Of a stretch of DNA of 64,000 nt, positions 50,275-60,449 are shown piece after piece. Numbering within the stretch: the first letter of the stretch is position 1; each line of letters opens with the position of its first letter. This stretch comes from Leclercia sp. LSNIH1 (GTDB taxonomy: Bacteria > Pseudomonadota > Gammaproteobacteria > Enterobacterales > Enterobacteriaceae), in contig NZ_CP026167.1 in the NCBI RefSeq assembly GCF_002902985.1, positions 3,038,001 through 3,102,000 of the forward strand, read 5' to 3'. The notes under the pieces are model-generated. The model did no database searches. It saw only the letters and a program-made list of their open reading frames with translations, and had not been told where the DNA came from. A program made the position numbers and the translations under genes.

Positions 50275-50423
50275 TTTTAACATCTTTTTTGACCCTGCGT
50301 AAGCCTGCTAAACCATCAATAAGGTCAAGAAGCGTGAATGTGTCAGCATCTTCTTGAAATTCCACAACTTGGTTGCGGATATTTCAATTAACTTAAGGAA
50401 TATTAAGCACTAAAAGCCTGGAA

Positions 50424-50939
50424 CTACAGGAGTAAATAGCCTTCATGACGCAGTAACCACTCTTTGCGCTGCACCCCGCCAGCATACCCGGTGAGGGTGC
50501 CGTTACGTCCGATAACGCGATGGCAGGGCACCACAATACTGACCGGATTGGAGCCGTTAGCTGCCCCGACGGCACGCGCCGCACCCGGGCGGCCAAGCTG
50601 TGCTGCCAGCTGCCCGTAGTGCATCACCTGGCCGCAGGGAATGGAACGCAACGCCTGCCACACCTCACGCTGAAAAGGGGTACCCGCGGTGGCGGTTGGC
50701 AGGGTATCGATAATGCTGAGATCGCCCTCGAACCAGGCGGTGAGCTTTTCGCTCAGCCCGCCCGGATTGCTGGTGCTGATGCGCTCGTAGCCCTGCGCCC
50801 GGTAGTGGATATTCAGCAGCTCCACCATCCGGTTGCTGTGCTCCTCCCACTCAACAGCCCGCAGGTTGAATTGCTCATCGGCAATGACCCACAGCGGCCC
50901 AAGGGGCGTAGCAATTTTGTCTTCGAGTAATCTCAGCAT
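50424..50939 (-). CDS. ogt: Methylated-DNA--protein-cysteine methyltransferase Ogt
   Basis: Ogt repairs O6-methylguanine and O4-methylthymine by moving the alkyl group to its own Cys. ATG 50939 gives 171 residues. The active-site motif is VPCHRVIG, with the DNA-binding helix [12 protein letters not shown] and C-terminal [16 protein letters not shown] intact. It lies 12 nt after the abgT stop, so it is likely the last gene of the abgABT-ogt transcription unit, an arrangement known in E. coli. Confidence 0.96.
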   Translation of the reverse strand: MLRLLEDKIATPLGPLWVIADEQFNLRAVEWEEHSNRMVELLNIHYRAQGYERISTSNPGGLSEKLTAWFEGDLSIIDTLPTATAGTPFQREVWQALRSIPCGQVMHYGQLAAQLGRPGAARAVGAANGSNPVSIVVPCHRVIGRNGTLTGYAGGVQRKEWLLRHEGYLLL

Positions 50940-50951
50940 CTGGCACATTCC

Positions 50952-52478
50952 TTAGTTCAGTCGCGGGTAGACCCCTGGCCCGATAGGCAGGCCGACAAGA
51001 TACCACGCCACCAGCATCAGCAACCATACCCCTAAAAAGATAAGCGGATAAGGCAGCACCAGCGAATAGTAGGTACCCAGTTTCGCCTCGGGCTTGTAGC
51101 GCTGCAGGAAGCCTAAAAACAGCGGCACAAAGGGGGAGACCGGCGCCAGCGGGATGACCGATGAATCCGCCACGCGAAAGAGGATCTGCGCAAACGCCGG
51201 ATGGAAACCCAGCAGCATGAACATCGGCACGAAAATAGGGGCCAGGATCGACCAGATGGCCGAGCCGCTGGCGATAAACATGCAGAGCAGGGACGACAGC
51301 AGCGCCAGGCCCACAAACGCCGGCACGCCGCTCAGCCCGGCACTCTCCAGAATATCGGTCAGCCCCACCGCCATAAATTTGCCCATGTTGCTCCAGTTAA
51401 ACATGGCGACAAACTGCGCCAGCGGGAACACCATCACGATAAACCCGGCCATCTCCTTCATCGGCTCGATCATCAGCTGCGGCAGATCGCCCTGACGACG
51501 CACCTTGCCCGTGGCGATGCCGTATGCCAGCGAGACGACAAAGAAGAAGAGGATGATCAGCGGCACGATGCCTTTGATAAACGGCGAAGGCAGAACGGTA
51601 TGTTTCACCGGATCGCGCAGGATACCGCTCTCCGGCACCACCATTAGCGCAATGGCGGCGATAAAGAGCAGCGACACCACCCCAGCCACCCGCAGCCCCC
51701 GGCGCTGCTCTGGCGTTAATGCATCCAGCTTTTCATCGCTGTTGCCTTGCCACTTGCCCAGACGCGGCTCCACGATCTTATCGGTGATCAGCCCCCCGAC
51801 AAGGGTCAGCACAATCACCGAGCTGGCCATAAAGTACCAGTTGTCGATCACGCTGACGTGCATCGCAGCATCGATGGATTTTGCCGCTTCGGTGCTGATA
51901 CCGGAAAGCAACACGTCGGTGGTGACGATCAGCAGATTGGCGGTAAAGCCACAGCCGACCCCGGCGATGGCCGCCAGCAGACCCGCCACCGGGTGCCTTC
52001 CCACCGCAAGGAAGATCAGCGCTCCCATCGGGGGCATAATCACCAGCGCGGCATCCGATGAGATATGGCTAAAGAAAGCAATAAACAGCACCATATAGCT
52101 GGCGTAACGCGCGCTGACGTGGGAGGCCATCTTGACCATCAGCGCAGGCAGCAGGCCGGAACGTTCAGCCAGACCCGCTCCCAGCACCAGCGCCAGGATG
52201 GCCCCCAACGGCGCGAAGCCGCTGAAGTTTTTAACCACGTTCGGTAAAAACCAGTGCAGACCTTCAACGCTGAGCAGATTCTTTACCGCCACCATGCTGC
52301 CGTCAGCCGGATTACGGGCGCTGACGTCAAAGGCCGATAATATCGCGGTAGCGACCATCAGAATCACAATCAAATAGATAAAAAGCAGGAAAGGATGGGG
52401 CACTTTATTACCGATCCTTTCAACCCAACCATAGAGCTTGCCGGATGGGGAATGCGAAGGTATGGATGACATACTCAT
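50952..52478 (-). CDS. abgT: AbgT, p-aminobenzoyl-glutamate transporter
   Basis: AbgT is a 508-residue inner-membrane protein importing p-aminobenzoyl-glutamate, a folate breakdown product, for AbgAB. About twelve membrane segments are visible. Family segments include FFSHISSDAALVIMPPMGALIF and GVGCGFTANLLIVTTDVLLSG. It follows abgB by 36 nt. Some AbgT-family members export sulfonamides, so export cannot be excluded. Confidence 0.95.
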   Translation of the reverse strand: MSMSSIPSHSPSGKLYGWVERIGNKVPHPFLLFIYLIVILMVATAILSAFDVSARNPADGSMVAVKNLLSVEGLHWFLPNVVKNFSGFAPLGAILALVLGAGLAERSGLLPALMVKMASHVSARYASYMVLFIAFFSHISSDAALVIMPPMGALIFLAVGRHPVAGLLAAIAGVGCGFTANLLIVTTDVLLSGISTEAAKSIDAAMHVSVIDNWYFMASSVIVLTLVGGLITDKIVEPRLGKWQGNSDEKLDALTPEQRRGLRVAGVVSLLFIAAIALMVVPESGILRDPVKHTVLPSPFIKGIVPLIILFFFVVSLAYGIATGKVRRQGDLPQLMIEPMKEMAGFIVMVFPLAQFVAMFNWSNMGKFMAVGLTDILESAGLSGVPAFVGLALLSSLLCMFIASGSAIWSILAPIFVPMFMLLGFHPAFAQILFRVADSSVIPLAPVSPFVPLFLGFLQRYKPEAKLGTYYSLVLPYPLIFLGVWLLMLVAWYLVGLPIGPGVYPRLN

Positions 52479-52514
52479 GGGCGTTCCTCGGGAGTGTTGT
52501 GTTGTTGTGTTTTA

Positions 52515-53960
52515 TTATTTTAAAGGTGACGGTGTCACGTTTTCTGGAATCGGGCAAACGTACGGTTTTTCAGTGATTTGTTGAGTAAACTCCTCGCGGC
52601 AGGCGGCGAGCAGCGCCGGATCCTGAAGAAGCGCCAGGGCTGTTGCGCCCATCACTTTGCCCGCCTGGAGCATGCCTTTATGGGCGATGGAGGTGCGGCC
52701 CTGGGCAACCAGCTGCCAGGTATGTAGCGGCGTGCCCACGGTAAAGCAGGGGCTGAAGCACTGGGCAACCGGCATTTTCCAGCTCACATCACCCACGTCG
52801 GTGGAGCCCGCCAGTACGTTATCGGTGATGGCATAAGGGGCTACCTCGTCAATCAGCAGGGTCTGCTGATGGCGACGGGCAAATGCTTTACCCGCTTCAC
52901 CCCCGGTGGCGGCGATATTTTTCAGGCTGTTCTGCAGATCGTTGTCGCTCAGCGTGGCGCGGATCTCCGCCGCGAAGGCGCGCTCCTCGTCGCTCCACTC
53001 TGGCGTACCGTAATGCTGAACGGCGCGGTACATGGCGGCCTCCAGGGTGCGGTTAGGCAGGTAGCTGGAACAGGCCTTTTCAAAGCGTCGCTCCACGGTG
53101 GTTTCGGTCATCAGCGCCGCGCCCTGGGCTATTTTTTCGATACGCTCATAGATCTGCTGCGCGTCAGCCATCTCCGGGGCGCGGATCAGATAGAGGACTT
53201 CCGCCTGGGCCTGCACCACGTTCGGGGAGATGCCGCCGGTATCGGTGATGGCGTAATGGACCCGGGCTTTTTCAATAATATGTTCATTGAGAAAATTGGT
53301 GCCGGTGGTCATCAGGGTGACGGCATCCAGCGCGCTACGGCCAAGATGCGGGGAGTTCGCTGCATGGGCCGCGGTGCCGTGAAAACGCCATGCCACCTGG
53401 ATGTTGGCCAGGGTGCTGACGTTAAACATCCCGGCGAACGCTTCGGGGTGCCAGGTAACGGCGGCATCCACATCGTCGAACAGCCCCTCGCGCACCATAA
53501 AGGTCTTTCCCGATCCGCCTTCTTCGCCGGGGCAGCCGTAAAAGCGCACAGTACCGCTGCCACCCTGCTGCTCCAGCCAGCTTTTTACCGCCACCGCGGC
53601 TGCCAGCCCGGCGGTGCCGAGCAGGTTATGCCCGCAGCCGTGGCCGTTGGCTCCCGGGGTATCGCTTTGCGGGGTGGCGCAGTGCGCCTGCTGGCTTAAT
53701 CCTGCCAGGGCGTCATACTCCCCCAGAACGGCGATAACCGGTTTCCCCTCGCCGTAGCTGGCAATAAAGGCGTTCGGTATGCCACCGGCCTCCCGGGTCA
53801 GGGTAAAGCCCGTCTCTTCCAGGGCGCTGGCAAGCCGTTCGGCAGACCAGAACTCTTCGAAACGGGTTTCGGGGTGATCCCAGATCGCATCGGCAATGGC
53901 GGTAAACTGCTGCGCGCGGGTGTCGATGGCATCCTCAACAAAACGGTAAATTGACTGCAT
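52515..53960 (-). CDS. abgB: AbgB, p-aminobenzoyl-glutamate hydrolase subunit B
   Basis: AbgB is an M20 metallopeptidase subunit that with AbgA cleaves p-aminobenzoyl-glutamate. ATG 53960 gives 481 residues, as in E. coli; the preceding six in-frame codons overlap abgA. Metal-binding segments are [12 protein letters not shown] and [11 protein letters not shown], with the dimer-domain [19 protein letters not shown]. The start shares a base with the abgA stop (TAATG). Confidence 0.96.
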   Translation of the reverse strand: MQSIYRFVEDAIDTRAQQFTAIADAIWDHPETRFEEFWSAERLASALEETGFTLTREAGGIPNAFIASYGEGKPVIAVLGEYDALAGLSQQAHCATPQSDTPGANGHGCGHNLLGTAGLAAAVAVKSWLEQQGGSGTVRFYGCPGEEGGSGKTFMVREGLFDDVDAAVTWHPEAFAGMFNVSTLANIQVAWRFHGTAAHAANSPHLGRSALDAVTLMTTGTNFLNEHIIEKARVHYAITDTGGISPNVVQAQAEVLYLIRAPEMADAQQIYERIEKIAQGAALMTETTVERRFEKACSSYLPNRTLEAAMYRAVQHYGTPEWSDEERAFAAEIRATLSDNDLQNSLKNIAATGGEAGKAFARRHQQTLLIDEVAPYAITDNVLAGSTDVGDVSWKMPVAQCFSPCFTVGTPLHTWQLVAQGRTSIAHKGMLQAGKVMGATALALLQDPALLAACREEFTQQITEKPYVCPIPENVTPSPLK

Positions 53961-55270
53961 TACACACCTCGCGTCCACGGGAAGTTAAGCGCGGTACGCG
54001 CCAGGGTTTCGATGGCAATCAACATCACCGTCTCATCGAAGTCGAATTTTTCGTTGTGGTGTCCGGCGCTGAGGGTGGTGCCAAATACCATATAGGAGGC
54101 AAGCCCGCCGTTTTGCTGGACCCGGGCCATCATCAGGGTGGCATCTTCGGAGCCGGCAGGGGCTTTCACCTTATCGATGGCCTGCTCAACGCCTGCCACC
54201 TGTTGCGCCTGTTCGCGTAAGTAGTTGACCCACGCCGGGGACGGCGTACTGGAGGTGGCTGCACCCATCAGGCGCAACTCGCTGCTGACGCCATGCATCG
54301 CCGCCGCACCGTCAATCACCGCTTTGGCGCGCGCAAAGACGTAGTTGTTAATCGCTTCGCTCTCGCCGCGGGTCTCCACTTTCAGCAGGGCGCTGGCGGG
54401 CACGACGTTACGGCCGCTGCCCGCCTGCATCACGCCGACGTTAACCCGCGACGCACCTTCGCTGTGCGGGGCGATGCTGTGCAGGCCGATCGCCGCCTGG
54501 GCAGCGGCCAGCAGGGCGTTGCGTCCCTCTTCAGGCTTGCCGCCCGCATGCGCCGCCACGCCGGTAAAGCGCACGTCGAATTTGGTGGTGGCCATAAAAT
54601 TATCGCTGCCGCAGATGACGGTGCCCGCAGGCACGCCGGTGCCAATGTGGATGGCGGTGAAATAGTCCACGCCGTCGAGCGCGCCTGCCGCCACCATCGC
54701 CCGTGCGCCGCGGGTACCCTCTTCGGCAGGCTGGAAGATCAGTTTGATGGTGCCGTTGAGCTGCTCGCGGTACTGCATCAGCAGATGCGCCAGTCCAAGA
54801 CCAATGGTGGTATGCCCATCGTGGGCGCAGGCGTGCATCATGCCGCCGTTACAGGAGGCAAAACCTTCCCGGAAGGGAAGATGGTCGTTGTCGCGGGCTT
54901 CATCAAGATCCAGCGCGTCCATGTCCACGCGAAACGCCAGCGTCGGCCCGGGGCGGCCCGTTTGCAGCGTGGCGACAATACCGGTAAAACCGCCTTCAAA
55001 GGCGCTAAGCCATTTTTCAGGCGCGCCTTGCTGACGCGCGCGGGCAAAGGCCTCTGCCAGGGTGGCGTCGTCTGGCAGGCCCATCCGGGTGTCGGCATCG
55101 ACCACATCCCGGCCCATCGCCAGGTCATAGCCTAGCTGATCCAGTATCTCTGCGACCTTTGCCGCGGTGCGGAACTCGACCCATCCGGATTCAGCAAAAT
55201 GGTGAAAATCGCGTCGCCACGCGGTGAGTTGGGGGAAGAGGGCCTTCAGGTCCTGCGCCAGTCTCTGCAT
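53960..55270 (-). CDS. abgA: AbgA, p-aminobenzoyl-glutamate hydrolase subunit A
   Basis: AbgA is the partner M20 subunit. ATG 55270 (GAGGAAACGAA upstream) gives 436 residues, equal to E. coli; a longer frame to 55381 is not conserved. Metal motifs [16 protein letters not shown] and [15 protein letters not shown] are present. One Cys/Gly position differs from E. coli (ACGHDG is ACAHDG here), which may be neutral. First gene of abgABT-ogt, divergent from abgR. Confidence 0.95.
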   Translation of the reverse strand: MQRLAQDLKALFPQLTAWRRDFHHFAESGWVEFRTAAKVAEILDQLGYDLAMGRDVVDADTRMGLPDDATLAEAFARARQQGAPEKWLSAFEGGFTGIVATLQTGRPGPTLAFRVDMDALDLDEARDNDHLPFREGFASCNGGMMHACAHDGHTTIGLGLAHLLMQYREQLNGTIKLIFQPAEEGTRGARAMVAAGALDGVDYFTAIHIGTGVPAGTVICGSDNFMATTKFDVRFTGVAAHAGGKPEEGRNALLAAAQAAIGLHSIAPHSEGASRVNVGVMQAGSGRNVVPASALLKVETRGESEAINNYVFARAKAVIDGAAAMHGVSSELRLMGAATSSTPSPAWVNYLREQAQQVAGVEQAIDKVKAPAGSEDATLMMARVQQNGGLASYMVFGTTLSAGHHNEKFDFDETVMLIAIETLARTALNFPWTRGV

Positions 55271-55444
55271 TTCGTTTCCTCTATCATAAGAATGTGTGAA
55301 CTGCTTCACACTGTGATAGTTTTTACTTATCACTAACCGTTTTTTCACAGATTTAACCGTTCGTGGCTTACCCTCGCACAATCAATTCCATTACAGTAGA
55401 TGACAGTTTCTTTTCTCTGATAAACAACGGTTATCGGTGCCGAC

Positions 55445-56353
55445 ATGACATTTCAGGTAAAATTTCACCAGCTGCGGGCGTTCGTGGAAGTGGCAAAACA
55501 GGGAAGCATTCGGGGAGCCAGCCGGGTACTGAACCTGTCGCAACCGGCGCTGACCAAATCGATTAAAGAGCTGGAGGAGGGCATCGCGGCGCAGCTGTTC
55601 ATCCGCCGCAGTAAAGGGGTGACTCTCACCGAGTGCGGAGAGAGTTTTTATCAGCATGCCAGCCTGATCCTCGAAGAGTTACGCAGCGCCCAGGATGATA
55701 TTCGTCAGCGACAAGGCCAGCAGGCGGGGCAAATTAATATTGGCATGGGCGCCAGTATTGCTCGTTTGTTAATGCCCGCGGTTATCAAACGCTTCCATCA
55801 GCAGCATCCGCAGGTGAAGGTGCGGATTATGGAAGGGCAATTAGTGTCGATGATTAATGAATTACGCCAGGGCGAACTCGATTTCACCATAAATACCTAT
55901 TATCAGGGCCCTTATGATCATGAGTTCACGTTTGAAAAATTGTTTGAGAAACCGTTTGCGATATTTTGTCGTGAAGGTCATCCGGCGACTGGCGCTAAAT
56001 CAATTAATGAGTTACTGAAATACAGCTGGACAATGCCAACGCCGCGCGGCAGTTATTATAAGCAGCTGGAAGAGATGTTTTCTCATCGCCAACAAATCCC
56101 GCATATTGGCGTGGTATGCGAAACGTTTTCATCAAGTATTAGCCTGGTGGCCCACAGTGATTTTCTCAGCATTTTGCCGCAGGAGTTGGGCTGCGACCCG
56201 CTGCTGGCACAGCGTCTGGTCATGATCCCGGTAAAAGAACCTTTACCAAAAGCCACCTATTACCTGATTCAAAGAAGAGATTCCCGACAGACGCCGTTGA
56301 CCGATTCATTAATCACACAATTCAGGCGCCATGCCCGGCAGGTTATTTCTTAA
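55445..56353 (+). CDS. abgR: AbgR, LysR-family regulator of abgABT
   Basis: AbgR is a 302-residue LysR-type regulator with N-terminal helix-turn-helix GSIRGASRVLNLSQPALTKSI and an effector domain from about residue 92. It is divergent from abgA, with a 174-bp shared gap that should contain its binding site. E. coli AbgR is the predicted activator of abgABT. Codon use at the 3' end is more AT-rich than neighbours. Confidence 0.93.
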   Translation: MTFQVKFHQLRAFVEVAKQGSIRGASRVLNLSQPALTKSIKELEEGIAAQLFIRRSKGVTLTECGESFYQHASLILEELRSAQDDIRQRQGQQAGQINIGMGASIARLLMPAVIKRFHQQHPQVKVRIMEGQLVSMINELRQGELDFTINTYYQGPYDHEFTFEKLFEKPFAIFCREGHPATGAKSINELLKYSWTMPTPRGSYYKQLEEMFSHRQQIPHIGVVCETFSSSISLVAHSDFLSILPQELGCDPLLAQRLVMIPVKEPLPKATYYLIQRRDSRQTPLTDSLITQFRRHARQVIS

Positions 56354-56711
56354 CCACATTCACCTTAAAAAAATGGAGCCTGTCGACATCCAACAGACCC
56401 CACAGTACACACAGCATTGCTCCACATGCGACTCTGCTTATTGTTTCCATAGTGCAGATACCTTTGTATATATCATTTTTTTGACAATAATACAGATAAG
56501 AAAGCGCCTGGTTTTTAAAAGTTTTACCTAAGTCATAAAGTTTATCATTAATAAAAATAAACTTAAGTGCGCTTTAATTATTAATTAAAATAACTGTATT
56601 TATTATTATTTTCTTACTGGTTGTTTTTTGGCCGTGCAGACAGGGTAACGCCGCATTGAGCCAGGGTGAGGGGGCAGGTATAGTAGCCTGTCAGCTAAGC
56701 AGGAGGATGCC
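56354..56711. other. AT-rich region between abgR and smrA
   Basis: No gene is supported in these 358 bp. The part from about 56500 to 56620 is strongly AT-rich (many AATTA/TTATT runs), of the sort H-NS tends to bind. TATAGT at 56679 is a plausible smrA -10. Confidence 0.5.
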
Positions 56712-57275
56712 ATGAACCCAGAAGATAAATCGCTTTTTCTTGATGCGATGGAGGATGTCCAGCCCCTCAAGCGCTGTACCGAGGTCCACTGGCAGCCAAC
56801 GCGCGCCTCGCGTACCCGCCAGCCCGTGGATATCACCCAGCTCGATAACTTTCTGACCACCGGCTTTCTGGATGTCATCCCCCTTGCGGAGCAGTTGGCT
56901 TTCCAGCGTGAAGGGGTACAACAGGGGGTTATCGACAAGCTGCGCTCGGGCAAATATCCGCGTCAGGCGAGCCTTACTTTGCTGCGTCAGCCCGTTGAGC
57001 AGTGCCGCCAGCAGCTGTATACCTTTATTCGTCAGGCGGAGCGTGACGGCCTGCGTAACCTGATTATCATTCATGGTAAAGGGCGCGACGACAATTCTCA
57101 CGCCAACATCGTGCGCAGCTATCTGGCGCGCTGGTTGACCGAGTTTGAGGCGGTGCAGGCCTTTTGCGTCGCCCAGCCGCACCACGGCGGCAGTGGCGCC
57201 TGTTACGTCGCGCTGCGTAAATCAGGTGAGGCGAAGCAGGAAAACTTTGAGCGTCACGCCAAGCGCAGCCGTTAG
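56712..57275 (+). CDS. smrA: SmrA, Smr-domain DNA endonuclease
   Basis: SmrA (YdaL) has 187 residues, the E. coli length, with a C-terminal Smr domain (about 90-175) that shows DNA nicking activity in E. coli. The hallmark segments are LDKLRSGKYP, LIIHGKGRDD and HHGGSGACYVALRK. The N-terminal MNPEDKSLFLDAMEDVQPLK is also conserved. AGGAGG precedes the ATG. The oxidoreductase gene follows 3 nt after its stop. Confidence 0.94.
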   Translation: MNPEDKSLFLDAMEDVQPLKRCTEVHWQPTRASRTRQPVDITQLDNFLTTGFLDVIPLAEQLAFQREGVQQGVIDKLRSGKYPRQASLTLLRQPVEQCRQQLYTFIRQAERDGLRNLIIIHGKGRDDNSHANIVRSYLARWLTEFEAVQAFCVAQPHHGGSGACYVALRKSGEAKQENFERHAKRSR

Positions 57276-57278
57276 AGT

Positions 57279-58223
57279 ATGGAAAACACCGTATTATGCT
57301 ACCGCCAGTTTGGTGAGCCTGAGTCTGTTCTGCGGCGGGAAACGGCGATAAAAGCGCCGCTGAAATCGGGAGATATTCGGGTGCAGATGCTGATGGCGCC
57401 GATCAACGCTTCGGATCTTATCCCCATTACGGGCGCTTACCGCCATCGCATTACCCTGCCTGCCGTCGCCGGATACGAAGGCGTAGGGCGAGTGCTTGCC
57501 GCGCCGGACAGCGCGGCGGCGCTTATCGGCACGCGGGTTCTGCCCCTGCGTGGGGAAGGCACCTGGCAGCAGTATGTGGATTGCCCGGCGACGCTTGCGA
57601 TCCCGGTTCCGGATACCATTCCTGACTCGCTGGCGGCGCGGGCGTTCATCAATCCACTGGCGGCCTGGCTGATGCTCAGCCTCTATCCCCCACAGGGGAA
57701 ACGGGTGCTGTTGACTGCCGCCGGTTCGGACTGCGCCATTTTGCTGGGGCAGTGGGCGCTGCGGCAGGACGCAACCGAGGTTTACGGCATTCACCGCTCG
57801 CCGGTACATGCCGACCGGCTGCGGGCGATGGGGATTATCCCCGTTGCCCAGCAAGACATTGACAGCGTGCGTGCCCTCGCTGCGGCCAGCGATATCGTCT
57901 ATGACGCCACCGGCGGCGAGCTGGCGCTGGCGATCCTGGGGGCGATGGACAAAAGCGCCGTCTTTGTCTGCTACGGTTTGCTCTCCGGTCAGCCCTTTGC
58001 ATTACAGCGTCACTTTCCGGCGGTGCACTGGTTTCATATCCGCAACTATCTGGATGCGCTCACACCTGAGGCGTGGCAGGCGGCATTTTGCGATATCTGG
58101 TCATGGCTTGCCGCCAGCCACTACAGTGACACGACGCTGTTGCCCTTTACCGACTGGCAATCAGCGCTTGCCCATTACCGCCAGGCGGGACGAACCCGCA
58201 AGCCGCTGCTGGAGATTGGCTAA
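57279..58223 (+). CDS. Zinc-free medium-chain oxidoreductase (MDR/enoyl reductase type)
   Basis: This 314-residue NADPH-dependent MDR-superfamily protein has an N-terminal GroES-like domain. MAPINASDLIPITGAYRHR is the zinc-free ETR/quinone-reductase signature, and the zinc-binding Cys/His set is missing. The Rossmann domain has AAGSDCAILLGQWAL and VYDATGGELAL; the first loop is a variant of the usual GxGxxG type. It overlaps nothing but starts 3 nt after smrA, so the two are probably co-transcribed. Substrate unknown. No counterpart sits at this place in E. coli. Confidence 0.85.
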   Translation: MENTVLCYRQFGEPESVLRRETAIKAPLKSGDIRVQMLMAPINASDLIPITGAYRHRITLPAVAGYEGVGRVLAAPDSAAALIGTRVLPLRGEGTWQQYVDCPATLAIPVPDTIPDSLAARAFINPLAAWLMLSLYPPQGKRVLLTAAGSDCAILLGQWALRQDATEVYGIHRSPVHADRLRAMGIIPVAQQDIDSVRALAAASDIVYDATGGELALAILGAMDKSAVFVCYGLLSGQPFALQRHFPAVHWFHIRNYLDALTPEAWQAAFCDIWSWLAASHYSDTTLLPFTDWQSALAHYRQAGRTRKPLLEIG

Positions 58224-58226
58224 CCG

Positions 58227-59264
58227 TCACGTTTCCCGGCTCATATCGCTGAGCAGCAGGGCAATGCTTTTGCCGCCCTGGGTCTGCTCCAGCGCAATCT
58301 TCGCAATAATGGTCAGGGGCACCGACAGCAGCATGCCAACCGGACCCAACAGCCAGCCCCAGAAGATCAGCGACAAAAAGACCACCAGGGTGGAGAGACC
58401 CAGCCCGCGGCCCATCACGCGGGGCTCGAGGATATTGCCGAAGATCAGGTTCACCAGCAGATAACCTGCCAGCAGCACCAGCGCAGCGTAAAAGCCGCTG
58501 AAGACCAGCACCTGGGCAATCGGGGGAACGGCGGCCAGCACCGAACCGATGTTGGGGATATAGTTCAGCGCAAAGGCCAGCAGCGCCCAGACGAAGGCAA
58601 ACCGTACCTCCAGCACCGCCAGCATCCCCCACACCACCAGCCCGGTCACCAGACTAATGGCGGTCTTCAGCACCAGATAGTGCGACACGCTGTCAAGGGC
58701 GCGCTGGATGGCAGCCATGCCTTCCACCGGGCGGGTCATCAGAGGCTGGAGTTTCGCCGGCAGCTGCGGCACCTCCAGCAGCATAAAGACCACGGTCAGC
58801 AGTAAAAGAAAAATGGAGGTCATGGCGCTGGAGAGCTGGGCCAGCAGGGCGGTCACCAGCGTCATGGCGGCATTGGGGTCAATATATTTCAGCAGCTCTT
58901 CCATCGACACCTCAATTCCGGCCCGCTGCAGCCAGGGCTCAAGATGCAGCAGCGGAACGGCCAGCGAGGTGCGATAGTGCGGCAGGGTGCGGGCCAGTTC
59001 ATTCAGCGAGGTGCCGAGATAAGCCACCAGCAAAGCCATCAGCACCACGATAAGCACAATCGGCAGGGTGATAGCCAGCACGCGTGGCAGACGAAGCCGC
59101 ACCAGTCTTCGCACAACAGGCTGAAGCACCACGGCGATAAACAGCGCCAGGATAAAGGGCACGATAATATCTGCCGCGAAACGGATCCCGGTAAGTACAA
59201 TCACCAGCATGCCAAGCATAATGACTATTTTTAATCCGTTGAGGGTAATAATGGGTTTCGCCAT
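58227..59264 (-). CDS. tqsA: TqsA, AI-2 exporter family protein
   Basis: TqsA (YdgG) is a 345-residue inner-membrane protein of the AI-2E family, proposed to export the quorum signal AI-2 and affecting biofilm formation. About seven membrane segments are visible. The family segments are [18 protein letters not shown] and [26 protein letters not shown]. It is nearly identical to E. coli in the N-terminal 30 residues. Divergent from mdtJ, as in E. coli. Confidence 0.95.
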   Translation of the reverse strand: MAKPIITLNGLKIVIMLGMLVIVLTGIRFAADIIVPFILALFIAVVLQPVVRRLVRLRLPRVLAITLPIVLIVVLMALLVAYLGTSLNELARTLPHYRTSLAVPLLHLEPWLQRAGIEVSMEELLKYIDPNAAMTLVTALLAQLSSAMTSIFLLLLTVVFMLLEVPQLPAKLQPLMTRPVEGMAAIQRALDSVSHYLVLKTAISLVTGLVVWGMLAVLEVRFAFVWALLAFALNYIPNIGSVLAAVPPIAQVLVFSGFYAALVLLAGYLLVNLIFGNILEPRVMGRGLGLSTLVVFLSLIFWGWLLGPVGMLLSVPLTIIAKIALEQTQGGKSIALLLSDMSRET

Positions 59265-59684
59265 GCTGGCTCCTGATAATGTCCTTTATATTTATTCTAG
59301 CGGCGCAGCACGCTTAATAAATTAACCAAACGCAAACGATGAGGGTAAAGAAATGAAAATGCTTTGAGTAAAATCCTGGCTTATGGTAGAAATCAGCTGT
59401 GTTTAACTACTGGAGACAATTTTCATCTGCACTGACGAGAAGCAACACCGCAGATAATTGTAATTTTATGGACAATCTGTTCAGCACCGCTTTATCAAAA
59501 ATCACTCCCGCTCTGTTCTCCTCTTTTTGCCTTACGTCTGGCGAGCAACACTGGCGCAACGCGCTGTAGACCCTCTCTCTGCCTGAGCTGGCGCATTGCG
59601 TCCGGCTAATCTGTTACGTTTTTTTTATCCGGCTGCCGTTACTGGCTAGCCGCGAAGGATTATATTCTCAAGCAGGAGAAAAAC
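59265..59684. other. Divergent tqsA-mdtJ intergenic region
   Basis: These 420 bp contain no supported gene. They must hold the tqsA and mdtJI promoters; TATATT (59661-59666) is a possible mdtJ -10, followed by AGCAGGAG as RBS. No strong palindrome or operator was recognised. Confidence 0.5.
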
Positions 59685-60047
59685 ATGTTTTACTGGATCC
59701 TCTTAGGTCTTGCTATCGTTGCTGAAATAACCGGCACCCTCTCCATGAAATGGGCCAGCGTCACCGGCAGTCACAGCGGCTATATTTTAATGCTGTCGAT
59801 GATTGCGCTGTCCTATATTTTCCTCAGTTTTGCGGTTAAAAAAATCGCACTGGGCGTGGCCTACGCGTTATGGGAAGGTATTGGTATTTTGTTAATTACG
59901 CTGTTCAGCGTGCTGCTGTTTGATGAGTCGCTTTCCCTGATGAAAATTGCCGGGCTGACGACGCTGGTGGCAGGCATCATATTAATTAAATCCGGCACCC
60001 GAAAACCGGCAAAATCGCGTGCGGAGGTGACCCATGCAGCAGTTTGA
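59685..60047 (+). CDS. mdtJ: MdtJ, SMR-family spermidine exporter subunit
   Basis: MdtJ is a 120-residue SMR-family protein with four membrane segments; with MdtI it forms a spermidine exporter in E. coli. The segment-1 Glu is in [15 protein letters not shown], and [23 protein letters not shown] is the typical dimer segment. It overlaps mdtI by 14 nt, giving coupled translation of the hetero-oligomer. Confidence 0.96.
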   Translation: MFYWILLGLAIVAEITGTLSMKWASVTGSHSGYILMLSMIALSYIFLSFAVKKIALGVAYALWEGIGILLITLFSVLLFDESLSLMKIAGLTTLVAGIILIKSGTRKPAKSRAEVTHAAV

Positions 60048-60363
60048 GTGGATCCATGCCGCCTGGTTAGCCCTGGCTATCGCGCTCGAAATTATTGCCA
60101 ACGTTCTGCTGAAATTCTCAGACGGTTTTCGCCGCAAAACCTACGGCCTGCTGTCGATTGCCGCGGTACTGGGCGCCTTCAGCGCCCTGTCACAGGCGGT
60201 AAAGGGGATTGATCTGTCGGTCGCCTATGCCCTGTGGGGCGGGTTTGGTATTGCGGCAACGCTTGCCGCAGGCTGGATCCTGTTTGGGCAGCGGTTGAAT
60301 CAAAAAGGGTGGATTGGCCTGGTGCTGCTCCTCGCCGGAATGATCATGATAAAACTGGCCTGA
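60034..60363 (+). CDS. mdtI: MdtI, SMR-family spermidine exporter subunit
   Basis: MdtI is the 109-residue partner, also four membrane segments. The conserved Glu lies in [20 protein letters not shown], and [21 protein letters not shown] matches the SMR family. It overlaps the 3' end of mdtJ by 14 nt. Length matches E. coli. Confidence 0.96.
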   Translation: MQQFEWIHAAWLALAIALEIIANVLLKFSDGFRRKTYGLLSIAAVLGAFSALSQAVKGIDLSVAYALWGGFGIAATLAAGWILFGQRLNQKGWIGLVLLLAGMIMIKLA

Positions 60364-60449
60364 TAACGTCGCTGCCTGTCATTACGGGCAGCGAAATTTA
60401 TCTCCTGTATTACGCTTAGACGGAGGGCATAAAAAAGGACGGTGACTGA

